From the NCBI GenBank assembly GCA_963826975.1, contig CAWGZJ010000011.1:992001-1056000 (forward strand): a stretch of 64,000 nucleotides of DNA. The letters are read 5' to 3'. A model generated the notes under the pieces. It ran no database searches. It was not told the origin of the DNA and saw nothing but the letters and a program-made list of their open reading frames with translations. Made by a program: the position numbers and the translations under genes. Numbering within the stretch: the first letter of the stretch is position 1; the number at the start of each line of letters is the position of its first letter. The stretch comes from Palsa-883 sp963826975. Its GTDB lineage: Bacteria; Pseudomonadota; Alphaproteobacteria; Acetobacterales; Acetobacteraceae. Of this stretch, positions 28,459 through 37,788 are shown in pieces.

Positions 28459-29325
28459 TTGGGAGTGCCGGCGGAAACGCAGGTGCATGTGATAGGGGCC
28501 TCGGGGCGGTCCGGGGTGGCGTTGTGCCGCGCTTTGGCCGCCCACGGGATGGCGGTGGTGCCGGTGGTGCGCGATGCAGCGAAATGGCGAGCGGCCGGGC
28601 TTGGCGGCGCGCCGCTGGTGGCCGATCTGACGGATGCCCCCGCGCTAAGGTCGGCGCTGCACGGCGCTGTGCGCGTGGTGAGTTGCGCGCACGCGCGGTT
28701 CGCGCACGCCGTACTGGCGGCCGGCCCCCCTGGCGCGCGCTACGTCTTCCTGGGCAGCACGCGCAAATTCACGCGCTGGCCGGACGCGCATGGCAGCGGT
28801 GTGCTGGCCGGGGAGGAGGCGTTCCTGGCCTCCGGCCGCGCCGGCGTCATGCTGCACCCGACGATGATCTACGGCGCGCTGGGCGAGGACAATGTGCAGC
28901 GCCTCGCCGCCCTGCTGTGCCGGTTGCCGATCGTGCCCCTCCCCGGCGGCGGGCGCGCGCTGGTGCAGCCGATCCACCAGGACGACCTGACGCGCTGCAT
29001 CCAGGCGGCGCTGGCGACCGCGTGGGATGGTCCACATACTTTGGTGGTCGCCGGGCCGAGCCCCCTGCCCTATGCGGATTTCGTCCGCGCCGTCGCGCTG
29101 GCGGCCGGATTGGCGGCGCCACGCATCATTGCGATCCCGGCCTGGCCGATGATGGCGGCGGCGGCGCTGACCGCGGCGCTGCCATTGGTCCCCACGGTGC
29201 GGCCGGCCGAGATCCGCCGTCTGCTGGAAGACAAGGCGTTCGACATCGCGCCGATGATTGCAGCGCTGGGCGTGCACCCGATGACGCTGGCCGACGGCCT
29301 GATGCGTACTTTCTGCAGAGGTTGA
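28459..29325 (+). CDS. NmrA-like / NAD(P)-binding atypical SDR
   Basis: A 288-residue Rossmann protein with VHVIGASGRSGVALCRALAA at the N-terminus, ADLTDAPALRSAL, YVFLGSTRKFTRWP and MLHPTMIYGALGEDNVQRLA, which match extended or atypical SDRs of the NDUFA9/NmrA type. These bind NAD(P) and often act as redox sensors or epimerase-like proteins; no specific substrate is visible. Start is TTG 28459 or GTG 28465; GAGGGGTGAG at 28443-28452 serves either. Confidence 0.75.
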   Translation: MGVPAETQVHVIGASGRSGVALCRALAAHGMAVVPVVRDAAKWRAAGLGGAPLVADLTDAPALRSALHGAVRVVSCAHARFAHAVLAAGPPGARYVFLGSTRKFTRWPDAHGSGVLAGEEAFLASGRAGVMLHPTMIYGALGEDNVQRLAALLCRLPIVPLPGGGRALVQPIHQDDLTRCIQAALATAWDGPHTLVVAGPSPLPYADFVRAVALAAGLAAPRIIAIPAWPMMAAAALTAALPLVPTVRPAEIRRLLEDKAFDIAPMIAALGVHPMTLADGLMRTFCRG

Positions 29326-29467
29326 GCTGTGTTCGTAATACGTACATTCCGCAGAGGTCGAGCTATATCAATGAACGGCGGGATGGCGGCTTAATAGGCT
29401 GGCGCATCTCCGGCGGATGGAGCAACTGATTTTGTTCCGGCACCGGAAGACTGCAAGGAGCCCTGCC

Positions 29468-29647
29468 ATGACCGATCTCAGCCCTGTCGCCCCGTCCACC
29501 CGCACGCCGGTCAGCCCTTTGATGCTGTCGGACCGCCTGTTGCGACTCGCCGAGGACGCCGACAGCGCTGGCTTTCGCATCACGGCGGAACACCTGCTGT
29601 ATATGGCGTCGCAGGTGCTGGACGTACCCAGGGTGATGCAGAGTTGA
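29468..29647 (+). CDS. Small hypothetical protein (59 aa)
   Basis: MTDLSPVAPSTRTPVSPLML followed by SDRLLRLAEDADSAGFRITAEHLLYMASQVLD. The second half is a predicted helical pair with regular Leu/Ala spacing. A clear AAGGAG lies at 29455-29460, correctly spaced for ATG 29468, which supports translation. I recognise no domain. A short imperfect direct repeat (GCAGAGGTTGAGCT at 29315 and GCAGAGGTCGAGCT at 29351) precedes it. Confidence 0.6.
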   Translation: MTDLSPVAPSTRTPVSPLMLSDRLLRLAEDADSAGFRITAEHLLYMASQVLDVPRVMQS

Positions 29648-29777
29648 CGCGCGCATCTCACGGCCCCGTGATGCCAGCGCCTCTGGCGGCTTGACCGCCG
29701 CGTCCCATTTGCTGTCCGCCACGTCGCCTGCACCCAGATGGCGACGCTGATGCGGCAACGGGGACGGGCGAGACGGC

Positions 29778-30683
29778 ATGGATGCGACGACATTGGCCGC
29801 GGCGGATCATGCCGCCCGGCACTGGACCTTTGACGCGGCGGGCCGCGTCAAGCTGGGCAGTGAGGCCCACAAGCAGGCGTTCTGCCGGATGTTCCGGGAA
29901 ACGTTCAATCCATACAGACCCTCGGTCATTCCGTGGCCGGAACTCGACGCCGCGGCGCTGGACCGGCTGACCTCGCTGCCGATCTGGGACATCGCGGTGC
30001 AGACCGAGGGCAAGGCGCGGCTGCGCATGCTGTCTTATGCAGCGGTGCTGCGTGACCTGGCGCTGTCGGAAGCGATCGGTCTGAACGGTTGGGAAGAGGG
30101 CCGCCACAAAGAGGTGCTATCCAATCTGGTGCGGACCTACGGCATCGCCTTGGCGCCGGAGCCGGCGTATGTCGAGCCGCGCGATCCGGAATGGGCCTAT
30201 CTGGTCACCGGGTTCAGTGAATGCATCGACAGCTTCTTCGCTTTCGGCCTGTTCGAGCTGGCGCGCCGATCGGGCTATTTTCCGCCCGAGCTGGTCGACA
30301 CGTTCGAGCCGGTGATCCAGGAGGAAGCCCGCCACATCCTGCTGTTCGCCAATTGGCTGGCCTGGCATCGGCGCAATATCGCATGGTGGCGGCGTATCCG
30401 GTTCGAGGCGCGGGTGTGGGCGGTGTGGGGGTTCCTGGCGTGGGAACGGATCGGGATGGCGCGCGGAATGGATGCCAGGGGGAAAGCTCCAGCGCAGGAC
30501 AACAACTTCACGCTGAACGGCGCCAAGTCGGTCGGCAGCGCCGACGTTGGTGGCGGCGAACTGATGGCGATCTGCCTCACCGAGAATGATCGCCGCTTCG
30601 CCGGCTACGATGCGCGCCTGGTACGGCCGACCACAACGCCGGGCCTGGTGCGCTTCGCTCTGCGGTTCATGCGGCGCAGGTGA
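29778..30683 (+). CDS. Ferritin-like superfamily protein
   Basis: A 301-residue helical protein with two ferritin-type carboxylate/histidine motifs: EAIGLNGWEEGRHKEVL near residue 95 and EPVIQEEARHILLFANWLAWH near residue 180, with ECIDSFFAFGLFELA between them. This E...EExRH pattern suggests a di-iron site, so an oxidase, oxygenase or desaturase-like role is possible. No close family name can be given. The gene is alone on this strand and convergent with the glycosyltransferase-like gene at 30734. Confidence 0.7.
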   Translation: MDATTLAAADHAARHWTFDAAGRVKLGSEAHKQAFCRMFRETFNPYRPSVIPWPELDAAALDRLTSLPIWDIAVQTEGKARLRMLSYAAVLRDLALSEAIGLNGWEEGRHKEVLSNLVRTYGIALAPEPAYVEPRDPEWAYLVTGFSECIDSFFAFGLFELARRSGYFPPELVDTFEPVIQEEARHILLFANWLAWHRRNIAWWRRIRFEARVWAVWGFLAWERIGMARGMDARGKAPAQDNNFTLNGAKSVGSADVGGGELMAICLTENDRRFAGYDARLVRPTTTPGLVRFALRFMRRR

Positions 30684-30733
30684 TGGGCGACGCCGCCGAT
30701 GCACCCGGGCGGCAAACCGTGCCGATGGCCGCC

Positions 30734-32337
30734 CTATTGCGACGGTATCAGCGGCACGCCGACACTGCCGCACACCACGCTGCCGGCAAGGCCGAACGCG
30801 CAAGGCAGTCCAAAGGTGATCGTCTGCCGGACCTTTAGCGTCGGCACGCCTGCCAGCAGGTGTACCCCCGCGGCGACTGTGAGCAGGCCCGGGTCTGGTG
30901 GCAGCGGCCGCAGCGGCACCACCAGAAAATCCTTGCTCCTTGGATAAATCTTGAAGTCAGGTCTGCTACGGAATGTTCTGCCGTCGATGGTCAGGAAATT
31001 CATGGCCAGGTAGAATGCGTTCCACGGCCCGGTACCAGAGACGATCGCCGCCTCGTCAACCCGTTCCAAACTCGGGATGGCAACGTTGTCGGTGCTCGTC
31101 GACGCAATCTGTTCGCGCATCGGCGTCAGGCTGGCGCGCCAACCGAATGCCAGCACGATCGCGAGACTGGCCGCGACCGCGGCGCGCCACCGCGTCGTGC
31201 TGTCCGCAAGCCGCACGATCAGCAACAGTGCGTACAGCAGAAAAATCGGTTGGGTAACCTTGAAGTAATGATCGCTGTCCAACAGCCAAAGACTGAGAAT
31301 ATGCAGGTCGCGATAGGAGAGCATCAGTGCCAGGTGGGCCGCAAGCCAGGTCACGAGCAACGCATGAACGCGTCGCGTATCTCTGCCGAACCAACAGACG
31401 GCTGCGCCGCCGACCCCGGGGATGATCCACGGAAAACCCTCACACAGGCCGCGGTGTAGACCTGGCTCGAGGCGATCCGTTCCGACGCCGTCGAACAGCG
31501 GGTTCCCGTTGATGACCAGTGAGACCCAGCGTAGCGGGAGCAGCCGGAATTCAAAGCCGATCCTGGCGGAGAGATCGTAGTATGTGCCGGATCCGAAGCC
31601 GGACGTGGCGGCGATGATGCCCGCCGCAGCGCCGCACGCAGCGACGGCGGCAATCAATGACGCGGCGGCGATGCCGGCGGCGCGGCGTATCGGCAGCGTA
31701 AAAAGATACGGCGTCAGCGCCACGGCGGCGGCGAAAGCCACCGGCACGGCATCCCCGGGTCGGAAGAACGTTATTCCCCCGACAGCGCACCCTGCGAGCA
31801 GCGCACGTCCGATACCCGGCTGCTCCGCCAACCGCAGCACGGCCACCAACGCCGCGAAGGTCAGCGCGGCGGCGGGTGTGGTGGTCCATGGCACGAGCCA
31901 GGATTTCAGCGCTGGAAGTGTGCCGACACTTGCCACTACGAACGCGGCGGCACCGTACAGACTGGCGAAACGATGGTGCGGAAACATCCGCCGTGCCAGC
32001 GCCGCGCAGGCGAACAGGCTGACGACCAGACACGCGAGATTGGGCAGCAGGAATCGGTCATGCGGCGTCAACCGCAGCAAGGGTGCCGCCAAAAGCGAAT
32101 AGCCCGGCGGATACCAATGCCGGGCCGGGGTGAGATCCCACTCCGACCAGGCGCGCGCGGCTTCTATATATCGCGACTGGTCGGCCCAATCGCGCCAACC
32201 GCCGGTCTCCGTGCCGGGGGCCGGCAGGCCGGTATAGAAGGCATGCGCGACCAGAAAGACCGCGACCATCGCCAGCGTGAAGAACCCCAGCCCGATCGGA
32301 ACGATCAGCGACGCGGGATGCGTCCTGGCATTCGTCA
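30734..32337 (-). CDS. Integral membrane protein, glycosyltransferase family 39-like
   Basis: A 534-residue polytopic protein with roughly ten to twelve membrane segments. The N-terminal periplasmic loop has GGWRDWADQSRYIEAARAW and the HWYPPGYSLLAAPLL block typical of PMT/ArnT-like transferases, where an early Asp serves the active site. Such enzymes move a sugar from a polyprenyl-phosphate carrier to lipid or protein. ATG 32337 (MTNARTHPAS) is the natural start; the frame's extension overlaps the next gene antisense to its coding frame. Acceptor and donor are unknown. Confidence 0.72.
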
Positions 32338-32360
32338 TGCGCTGCGCAGCAACCGGTTGA

Positions 32361-33191
32361 TCAGTCGCGCAGCCCCTTGGTGAGGCCGGCCGCGTCTTCC
32401 ACCGCGTGCAGCCAGGCATCCAACTCGCGCTCCATCGGCTCCAGCAGCACGTGCTGCACGCCGGCCGCGGCATAGGCGGCCAGGTCGGCACGCACGCGGT
32501 CCGATTGCGCGCCGTCCCACCGCATGCGCAACGAGATGGTGAACGCCGCATCGGGCCGCGCCGCGCGCAGGCGCCCCACCAGCGCCGGCGCGGCGTCCGG
32601 CGTCACGCGGCTGCCGTGCCAACCGTCCAGCCGTGTCGCGCGCTTCAGCGCCGGCTCCGAGGAACCGCCGATCCAGATCGGGATCGGCGCAACGGGCCGC
32701 GGCAGCATGCGCATCTCCTGCACGACGGCGGGGATCCAGCGCGTCGGAAAGCCGATGGGGTCCTCGGTCCACACCGCGCGCATCAGCGCAATGCCCTCGT
32801 CCATGCGCCGGCCGCGTTCATGGAAAGGCGCGCCGAGGGCGGCGAACTCCGCCTCCATCCAGCCAACGCCGGCACCGAGGATCAGGCGGCCTTGCGAGAG
32901 GTTCTGCAGCGTCGCCAGTTCCTTCGCGAGCGGCAGAGGATGACGCATCGGCAATACCAGCACCGAGGTGCCGAGCCGCACCCGTTGGGTGAACGCGGCC
33001 GCCCAGGTGAGCGTCAGCACCGGGTCGTAAAACGCTGCCGACGGCGGGTAGGTGGCGTCCTTCGGCACGATGATGTGTTCGCTGACCCAGACATCGTCGA
33101 AGCCGAGTTCCTCCGCCTGCACCGCGGCGCGGCGGATCGCGTCCGGAGCGGCCTTGCGGCCGACATGGGGTAGATGGATGCCGAATTGCAT
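32361..33191 (-). CDS. LLM-class (luciferase-like) oxidoreductase, TIGR03619-type
   Basis: TIM-barrel flavin- or F420-dependent monooxygenase-like protein of 276 residues. MQFGIHLPHVGRKAAPDAI at the start, EELGFDDVWVSEHIIVP, LGTSVLVLPMRHPLPLAKELATL and GRLILGAGVGWMEAEF are family blocks; PIPIWIGGSSEPALKRA follows. The true cofactor is uncertain because many proteobacterial members use FMN. ATG 33191 has a GAGAGG site. Its stop is 23 bases from the next gene on the strand. Confidence 0.85.
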   Translation of the reverse strand: MQFGIHLPHVGRKAAPDAIRRAAVQAEELGFDDVWVSEHIIVPKDATYPPSAAFYDPVLTLTWAAAFTQRVRLGTSVLVLPMRHPLPLAKELATLQNLSQGRLILGAGVGWMEAEFAALGAPFHERGRRMDEGIALMRAVWTEDPIGFPTRWIPAVVQEMRMLPRPVAPIPIWIGGSSEPALKRATRLDGWHGSRVTPDAAPALVGRLRAARPDAAFTISLRMRWDGAQSDRVRADLAAYAAAGVQHVLLEPMERELDAWLHAVEDAAGLTKGLRD

Positions 33192-33677
33192 GGCGTTGCC
33201 TCTCTCCGACAGAACACGGCAGACTAGCGCACGGCGCAACAAAGACCAGCAGATGCGCGGTGCGCCGCGGCCTTGCGGGTCACGCTTGCCATGATGCCTT
33301 CTCGAAATCGGCCAGGACGCTCCCCGCGACACAGGTCGGCCGCACGGCCTGCAACCTCGTCGTCGCGACGAGCACGGCGCCGGGTATTGCCGGCTGATTT
33401 AGGCCGATCTTGGAGTACATGCCACAACTACAGATTGTGGCAATGGGTCGCCCACGTAATCCAACAGTTACAAGTGCCACATTTTGCGCCAATGCTCTTG
33501 ATATTGTTTCGAGGCACCTTAGGGTGGCGATCACGTATCTGTTAACATAGACTCTTCTGTAACATAAGCGTTTTGCAGTTGACTGCCGGACGCGTTCATG
33601 GCGGTGGTGACCGGGCCGGAGATGGCAACAAGCCTGGACTGCACACGACCCTGAAGACAACTTGAAGGAGAGCGCCG
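33192..33677. other. 486-base non-coding interval before the glycan cluster
   Basis: No credible gene on either strand. The left half is ordinary high-GC sequence. The part at 33420-33580 is markedly AT-richer (for example ATGCTCTTGATATTGTTTCG, and ATCTGTTAACATAGACTC near 33536), which suits a promoter region or foreign DNA for the operon that begins at 33678. I could not fix a single -35/-10 pair. Confidence 0.5.
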
Positions 33678-35072
33678 TTGCCGGCTGAGACATCACTGCG
33701 AAACGCGCAAGCTGGTGATGGCCAGGTGGCCATCGTTGGGCTTGGTTACGTGGGACTGACACTTGCCGTCGTCGCTGCCGACTGTGGCTACCGTGTGCTG
33801 GGAGTGGAGATACGAAGCGAGGTCCTGGACGCTCTTCAGAGGGCTCAGGCGCATTTTTCCGAGCCGGGAATCGATCGGCGACTCCAGGAGCATCTCGCTT
33901 CCGGGCACCTGACAGCGCGCCGCGAATTTCTTCATTCTGACCGTTGCACTACATATATCATTACGGTCGGCACGCCGATTGGCCCCGACAAACAAACGCG
34001 GATCGCAGCCATCGCCTCGGTCACCCGCACCATCGCGGAACGGTTGCAGCCGGATGATCTTGTGATCCTGCGTTCGACTGTGCGGGTCGGTGTCACGCGC
34101 GAAGTCGTCAAGCCCATACTGGATCAGGCACATGTACCGTATCATCTCGCCTTCTGTCCGGAACGGACGATCGAAGGCAGCGCACTGCAGGAATTGAGGC
34201 AGCTGCCGCAAATTGTCGGCGGCATCGATGAGGCGTCCCGGGACCTGGCGGTTGGCTTTTTCTCGCAAATCGCCACCGAAGTCATCGCGGTGGAAAGCGT
34301 CGAGGCTGCGGAACTGGTCAAGCTGATCAACAACACAGAGCGTGATCTGCGATTCGCGTTTGCGAATGAGATAGCCGCGATGTGCGACATCATCGGCGTT
34401 GCGGCGTACGACGTGATAAACGCCTGCAATCATCGATACGCTCGCAGCAGTCTTGCCCTGCCCGGCCCAGTGGGCGGACCCTGCTTGACCAAGGATCCAT
34501 ACATTCTCGCTGAAGGGCTGCAGCGGCACGGGCTCACTCCGCAGCTAGCCCTGGTCGGGCGCGAAACCAACGAGGCGGTCGTGGGCAATGCGGTTGCGGC
34601 GGTGCACAACGCGCTCACGTGGCTTGGAGCAAAGTCCCCTGTGCGGAGGATTGCCGTGCTTGGCCTTGCGTTCAAGGGCCGCCCGGCAACCGACGATTTG
34701 CGCGGCTCCACCGTTTTCGACCTGCTGCATGCGGTGCGGCGCTTTTTCCCGGACGCCGCCGTGGTCGGATATGATCGGCTGGTTCCCGCGGACGCCATCG
34801 CGGAACTTGGCATGGAGCCGAGCGACTCGATCGAGGCGGCTTTCTCGGGCGCCTCGGCGGTGTTTCTGCACAATAACCACCCCGACCTCGAGGGCCTTCC
34901 GCTCGCAAGATTTGGTCAGTCAATGGCGAAGCCGGGGATCGTCTATGACTTCTGGGGACAGAATCGGGCCGTCACCGGTCTGCCACCGGGGATTCACGTC
35001 GCCGGCCTGGGCCTTTGGCCGCCAACCCTGAGTGCGGCGGCGCGCTCGGCGGTGCAACCGAATGTCGCTTGA
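33678..35072 (+). CDS. UDP-glucose/GDP-mannose dehydrogenase family protein (nucleotide-sugar dehydrogenase)
   Basis: Oxidises a nucleotide sugar to its uronic acid in two NAD-dependent steps. N-terminal Rossmann motif VAIVGLGYVGLTLAVVAADCG, then PERTIEGSALQELRQLPQIVGG, NNTERDLRFAFANEIA and the catalytic-cysteine block GPVGGPCLTKDPYIL; the C-terminal third has VLGLAFKGRPATDDLRGSTV. The ERT(I/A)EG form points to the WecC (UDP-N-acetylmannosamine) side of the family. TTG 33678 has AAGGAG at 33665-33670. It overlaps the following glycosyltransferase gene by 11 bases and opens a surface-polysaccharide operon. Confidence 0.9.
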   Translation: MPAETSLRNAQAGDGQVAIVGLGYVGLTLAVVAADCGYRVLGVEIRSEVLDALQRAQAHFSEPGIDRRLQEHLASGHLTARREFLHSDRCTTYIITVGTPIGPDKQTRIAAIASVTRTIAERLQPDDLVILRSTVRVGVTREVVKPILDQAHVPYHLAFCPERTIEGSALQELRQLPQIVGGIDEASRDLAVGFFSQIATEVIAVESVEAAELVKLINNTERDLRFAFANEIAAMCDIIGVAAYDVINACNHRYARSSLALPGPVGGPCLTKDPYILAEGLQRHGLTPQLALVGRETNEAVVGNAVAAVHNALTWLGAKSPVRRIAVLGLAFKGRPATDDLRGSTVFDLLHAVRRFFPDAAVVGYDRLVPADAIAELGMEPSDSIEAAFSGASAVFLHNNHPDLEGLPLARFGQSMAKPGIVYDFWGQNRAVTGLPPGIHVAGLGLWPPTLSAAARSAVQPNVA

Positions 35073-36568
35073 CACCGCTGCGAGTGCCCGTCCGTCATCA
35101 ACCCTGACCAAACACAACGTCCTGCTCGACGTTTCATTTGGAGTTATTGGCTATTCGGGAATCCCGCAGGATTCGCGGCTGATGTATTCCACGCTCGCTC
35201 AATCACCAGGCGTGAACGTAACCGGAATGTTTTATCCGCTTGGCCGTGTTGTGCCTTCGGTCGTGCGACAACGGAATTCCAAGGAGATCGACCGGGTTGC
35301 TTCCTCAAGCCTGTTGATTGGCGACATATCAGAGGGCCGCAACCTACACTTGAATGGCCTTAGGCATCCCGCCCAGGCATTGCGAGTTTTGTTGTATTTT
35401 CGGCATTTGATGGCCGGCAACTGCCGACTGTGGGATGTGCCGATGGACATGCTCGGCGACACTGTTTGGCGGCTGCTGTTTGAAAAGACTTTACCCGAAA
35501 CTCAGCGTACCATGGTTCAGCAGGGTCGGTTTATCACCGGCAACTTCTCGCTGGTGCATGTGGTCGATCGGACAGTGCGCTTCAGCTCTTTGGGTCCTCT
35601 GAAGATGCCGACGGATGCGTACGATTTCGTCATTTTTCACAATTCGCGGCGGATCAAGGTCTCGCCAAATACACGTAAGCTGATCCGCTACCATGATCCA
35701 ATTCCCATAACGCATCCAGACACGGTCGTCCGTTCCCATACCGATCTACATATTCGCGCACTTCGGTATTGTGCTGCGGATTCCTTCTACGTCTGCAATT
35801 CCGAACCGGTTCGTGAAGAATTGGTTCGGTTGGAACCCAGAACTCGAAAACCGGTCGATCACCATCCCCTATCGCATTGAGCAGGCCCAGACGCCACCAA
35901 ACCAGGAGATTCCCGCACTGGAGATTGTCCGGACCCGGCTTTCGTTTATCTCTCTCGGCCAGGCAGCCTCCAGCCGTTTGACCGAACGCGTCGAGAGCGA
36001 AATCCAGCGAGCAGCGGAGCGTCAGGACCGGCCGAAATATATTATGGCGGTATCCACGCTTGAGCCGCGCAAGAACTTTATTGGGGTCATCAGGGCGTGG
36101 GAGCGGTTGCGGGTGAGCCGCGACAAGGACTTGAAGCTCATTATCGTCGGCAATCCAGGATGGCATAATGATAGCATCCTGGCGGCGATGAAACCGTGGG
36201 TCGCCACCGGCCAGCTTTGGCACGTCCAGGGCCTCCCCACCGCGGAACTCCAGGCGCTCTACCGTCAGGCGGTGTGTCTGGTGTTTCCCTCCTTCGCGGA
36301 AGGATTTGGTTTTCCGCCCATCGAGGCAATGGTTCACGGCACGCCCGCCGTCGTATCCGATCTGGCGGTACATCGCTGGGTCATGGGGGACGCGGTACTA
36401 TACGCAGATCCCTACGACATCGACGCGATTGCCGAACAGATCGGCCGCTTGGCCTGCGATCCCGACAAGGACCGCTTGCGAATGGAGTTGCGCCAGAACG
36501 GGCAGCGCGTACTGGCGCGGTACAGACCAGCAGACAATAGAAAATCAGTGGTGCAGCTTGTTCGATGA
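35062..36568 (+). CDS. Glycosyltransferase family 4 protein, one frameshift
   Basis: Transfers a sugar from an activated donor during polysaccharide assembly. N-terminal part: DVSFGVIGYSGIPQDSRLMYS, RYHDPIPITHPDTV and CNSEPVREELVRL. The frame then breaks near 35835; dropping one base in CGGTTGGAACCC restores NPELENRSITIPYRIE and the nucleotide-binding half, with MAVSTLEPRKNFIGVIRAW, LIIVGNPGWHN, and the donor-site block FPSFAEGFGFPPIEAMVHGTP. As written the gene appears as two ORFs (35062-35880 and 35771-36568). It lies between the dehydrogenase and the epimerase in one operon. Confidence 0.85.
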
Positions 36569-36596
36569 ATTGCGCACGAAGAACCCCAGGTAGCCA

Positions 36597-37583
36597 ATGC
36601 CAAAATACCTTGTAACCGGGGCAGCGGGCTTTCTCGGCTATCATCTCGCAAGCGCGCTGAGCGCGGAACGCGATGCGCACATCGTATGTGTGGACAGTTT
36701 TGTTCGCGGCGAGCGGGATACCTATTATGCCGAGCTCTGCCAACGCTCCAATGTCACAGGCCTTGAGCTGGACTTGTGCGATCGCGATGCGGTCTTCTCG
36801 CTCCCCGATGATTTCGACATCGTATTCCACTTGGCGGCGCTCAATGGAACGCAGAACTTCTACGAGCGACCGCTTGAGGTTCTGCGATGCTGCACACTGC
36901 CCACATTCTGGCTGTGGGAGAGGTTGGGACCATCACCGTTGCTGAAGCGCTTCGTCTATGCGGGGACCAGTGAATCATACGCATCGACGGTGACCCGATT
37001 CGCATGGGAGGTTCCGACGGGCGAAGAAGTGCCCCTGTCGATCGACGACGTATCGAACCCTCGCTGGTCCTATGCTGCCTCGAAAATCCATGGTGAAGTA
37101 CTGACCGCGCAAGCAGGCCGGCATTACGCGAAGGGCTTCACGATCATCAGGTATCACAACGCCTATGGACCTCGCATGGGGGACCGGCATGTGGTGCCCG
37201 ATTTTCTGATGCGCGCCAAGCATGGCGAGTTTGTCCTGTATGGCTATGAGGACACACGCTCTTTTCTTTATGTCACCGATGCCGTCGATGCGACCATCGG
37301 ATTGTCGAAGGCCGAAGGCGCCGACGGGCAGGTCGTCAACGTCGGATCCGATCAGGAGATCTCCATTCAGCGCCTCGCTGGGCTGATGATGGAGGTGTGT
37401 GGTTTCTCTGGCGAGATCACTCGGCATTCCTCTCCGCGTGGTTCCGTGCACCGTCGCGTGCCACGTATCGGCAAACTCCAGTCCCTCACCGGTTTTGCGC
37501 CGAAGGTCGGATTACGAGACGGCCTCAAACTTACCGCGGATTACTACCTGGCCGACGCACGGGACGACCAAGCCACCGACTGA
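36597..37583 (+). CDS. NAD-dependent epimerase/dehydratase (extended SDR)
   Basis: Nucleotide-sugar epimerase or dehydratase of 328 residues. TGAAGFLGYHLASAL is the cofactor loop; DLCDRDAV, FHLAALNGTQNFYERP, TSESY and the catalytic YAASKIHGE follow, then RYHNAYGPRMGDRHVVPDF and DTRSFLYVTDAVDATI. This is the GalE/RfbB fold and probably supplies a modified sugar for the same glycan as the two genes before it. ATG 36597 follows the glycosyltransferase stop by 28 bases. Confidence 0.88.
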   Translation: MPKYLVTGAAGFLGYHLASALSAERDAHIVCVDSFVRGERDTYYAELCQRSNVTGLELDLCDRDAVFSLPDDFDIVFHLAALNGTQNFYERPLEVLRCCTLPTFWLWERLGPSPLLKRFVYAGTSESYASTVTRFAWEVPTGEEVPLSIDDVSNPRWSYAASKIHGEVLTAQAGRHYAKGFTIIRYHNAYGPRMGDRHVVPDFLMRAKHGEFVLYGYEDTRSFLYVTDAVDATIGLSKAEGADGQVVNVGSDQEISIQRLAGLMMEVCGFSGEITRHSSPRGSVHRRVPRIGKLQSLTGFAPKVGLRDGLKLTADYYLADARDDQATD

Positions 37584-37788
37584 CCCGACCCCAGCGTCAA
37601 ACCGGTTCCGCCAACAGCGCCGGAAACCGCTGCCACTAAAGGCGCCAAGCCAATCAAGGCGGTTTGTGACGGCACAATAGCGCGCAGCACACCGAGTGCC
37701 AGCGGCAACTCTGGCAGGCGCGACCTTGCCGCCAGTGAGCGAATCGCCGGTACTAGCGGCGACCCACGCTACGAATCGAAGACACAAG

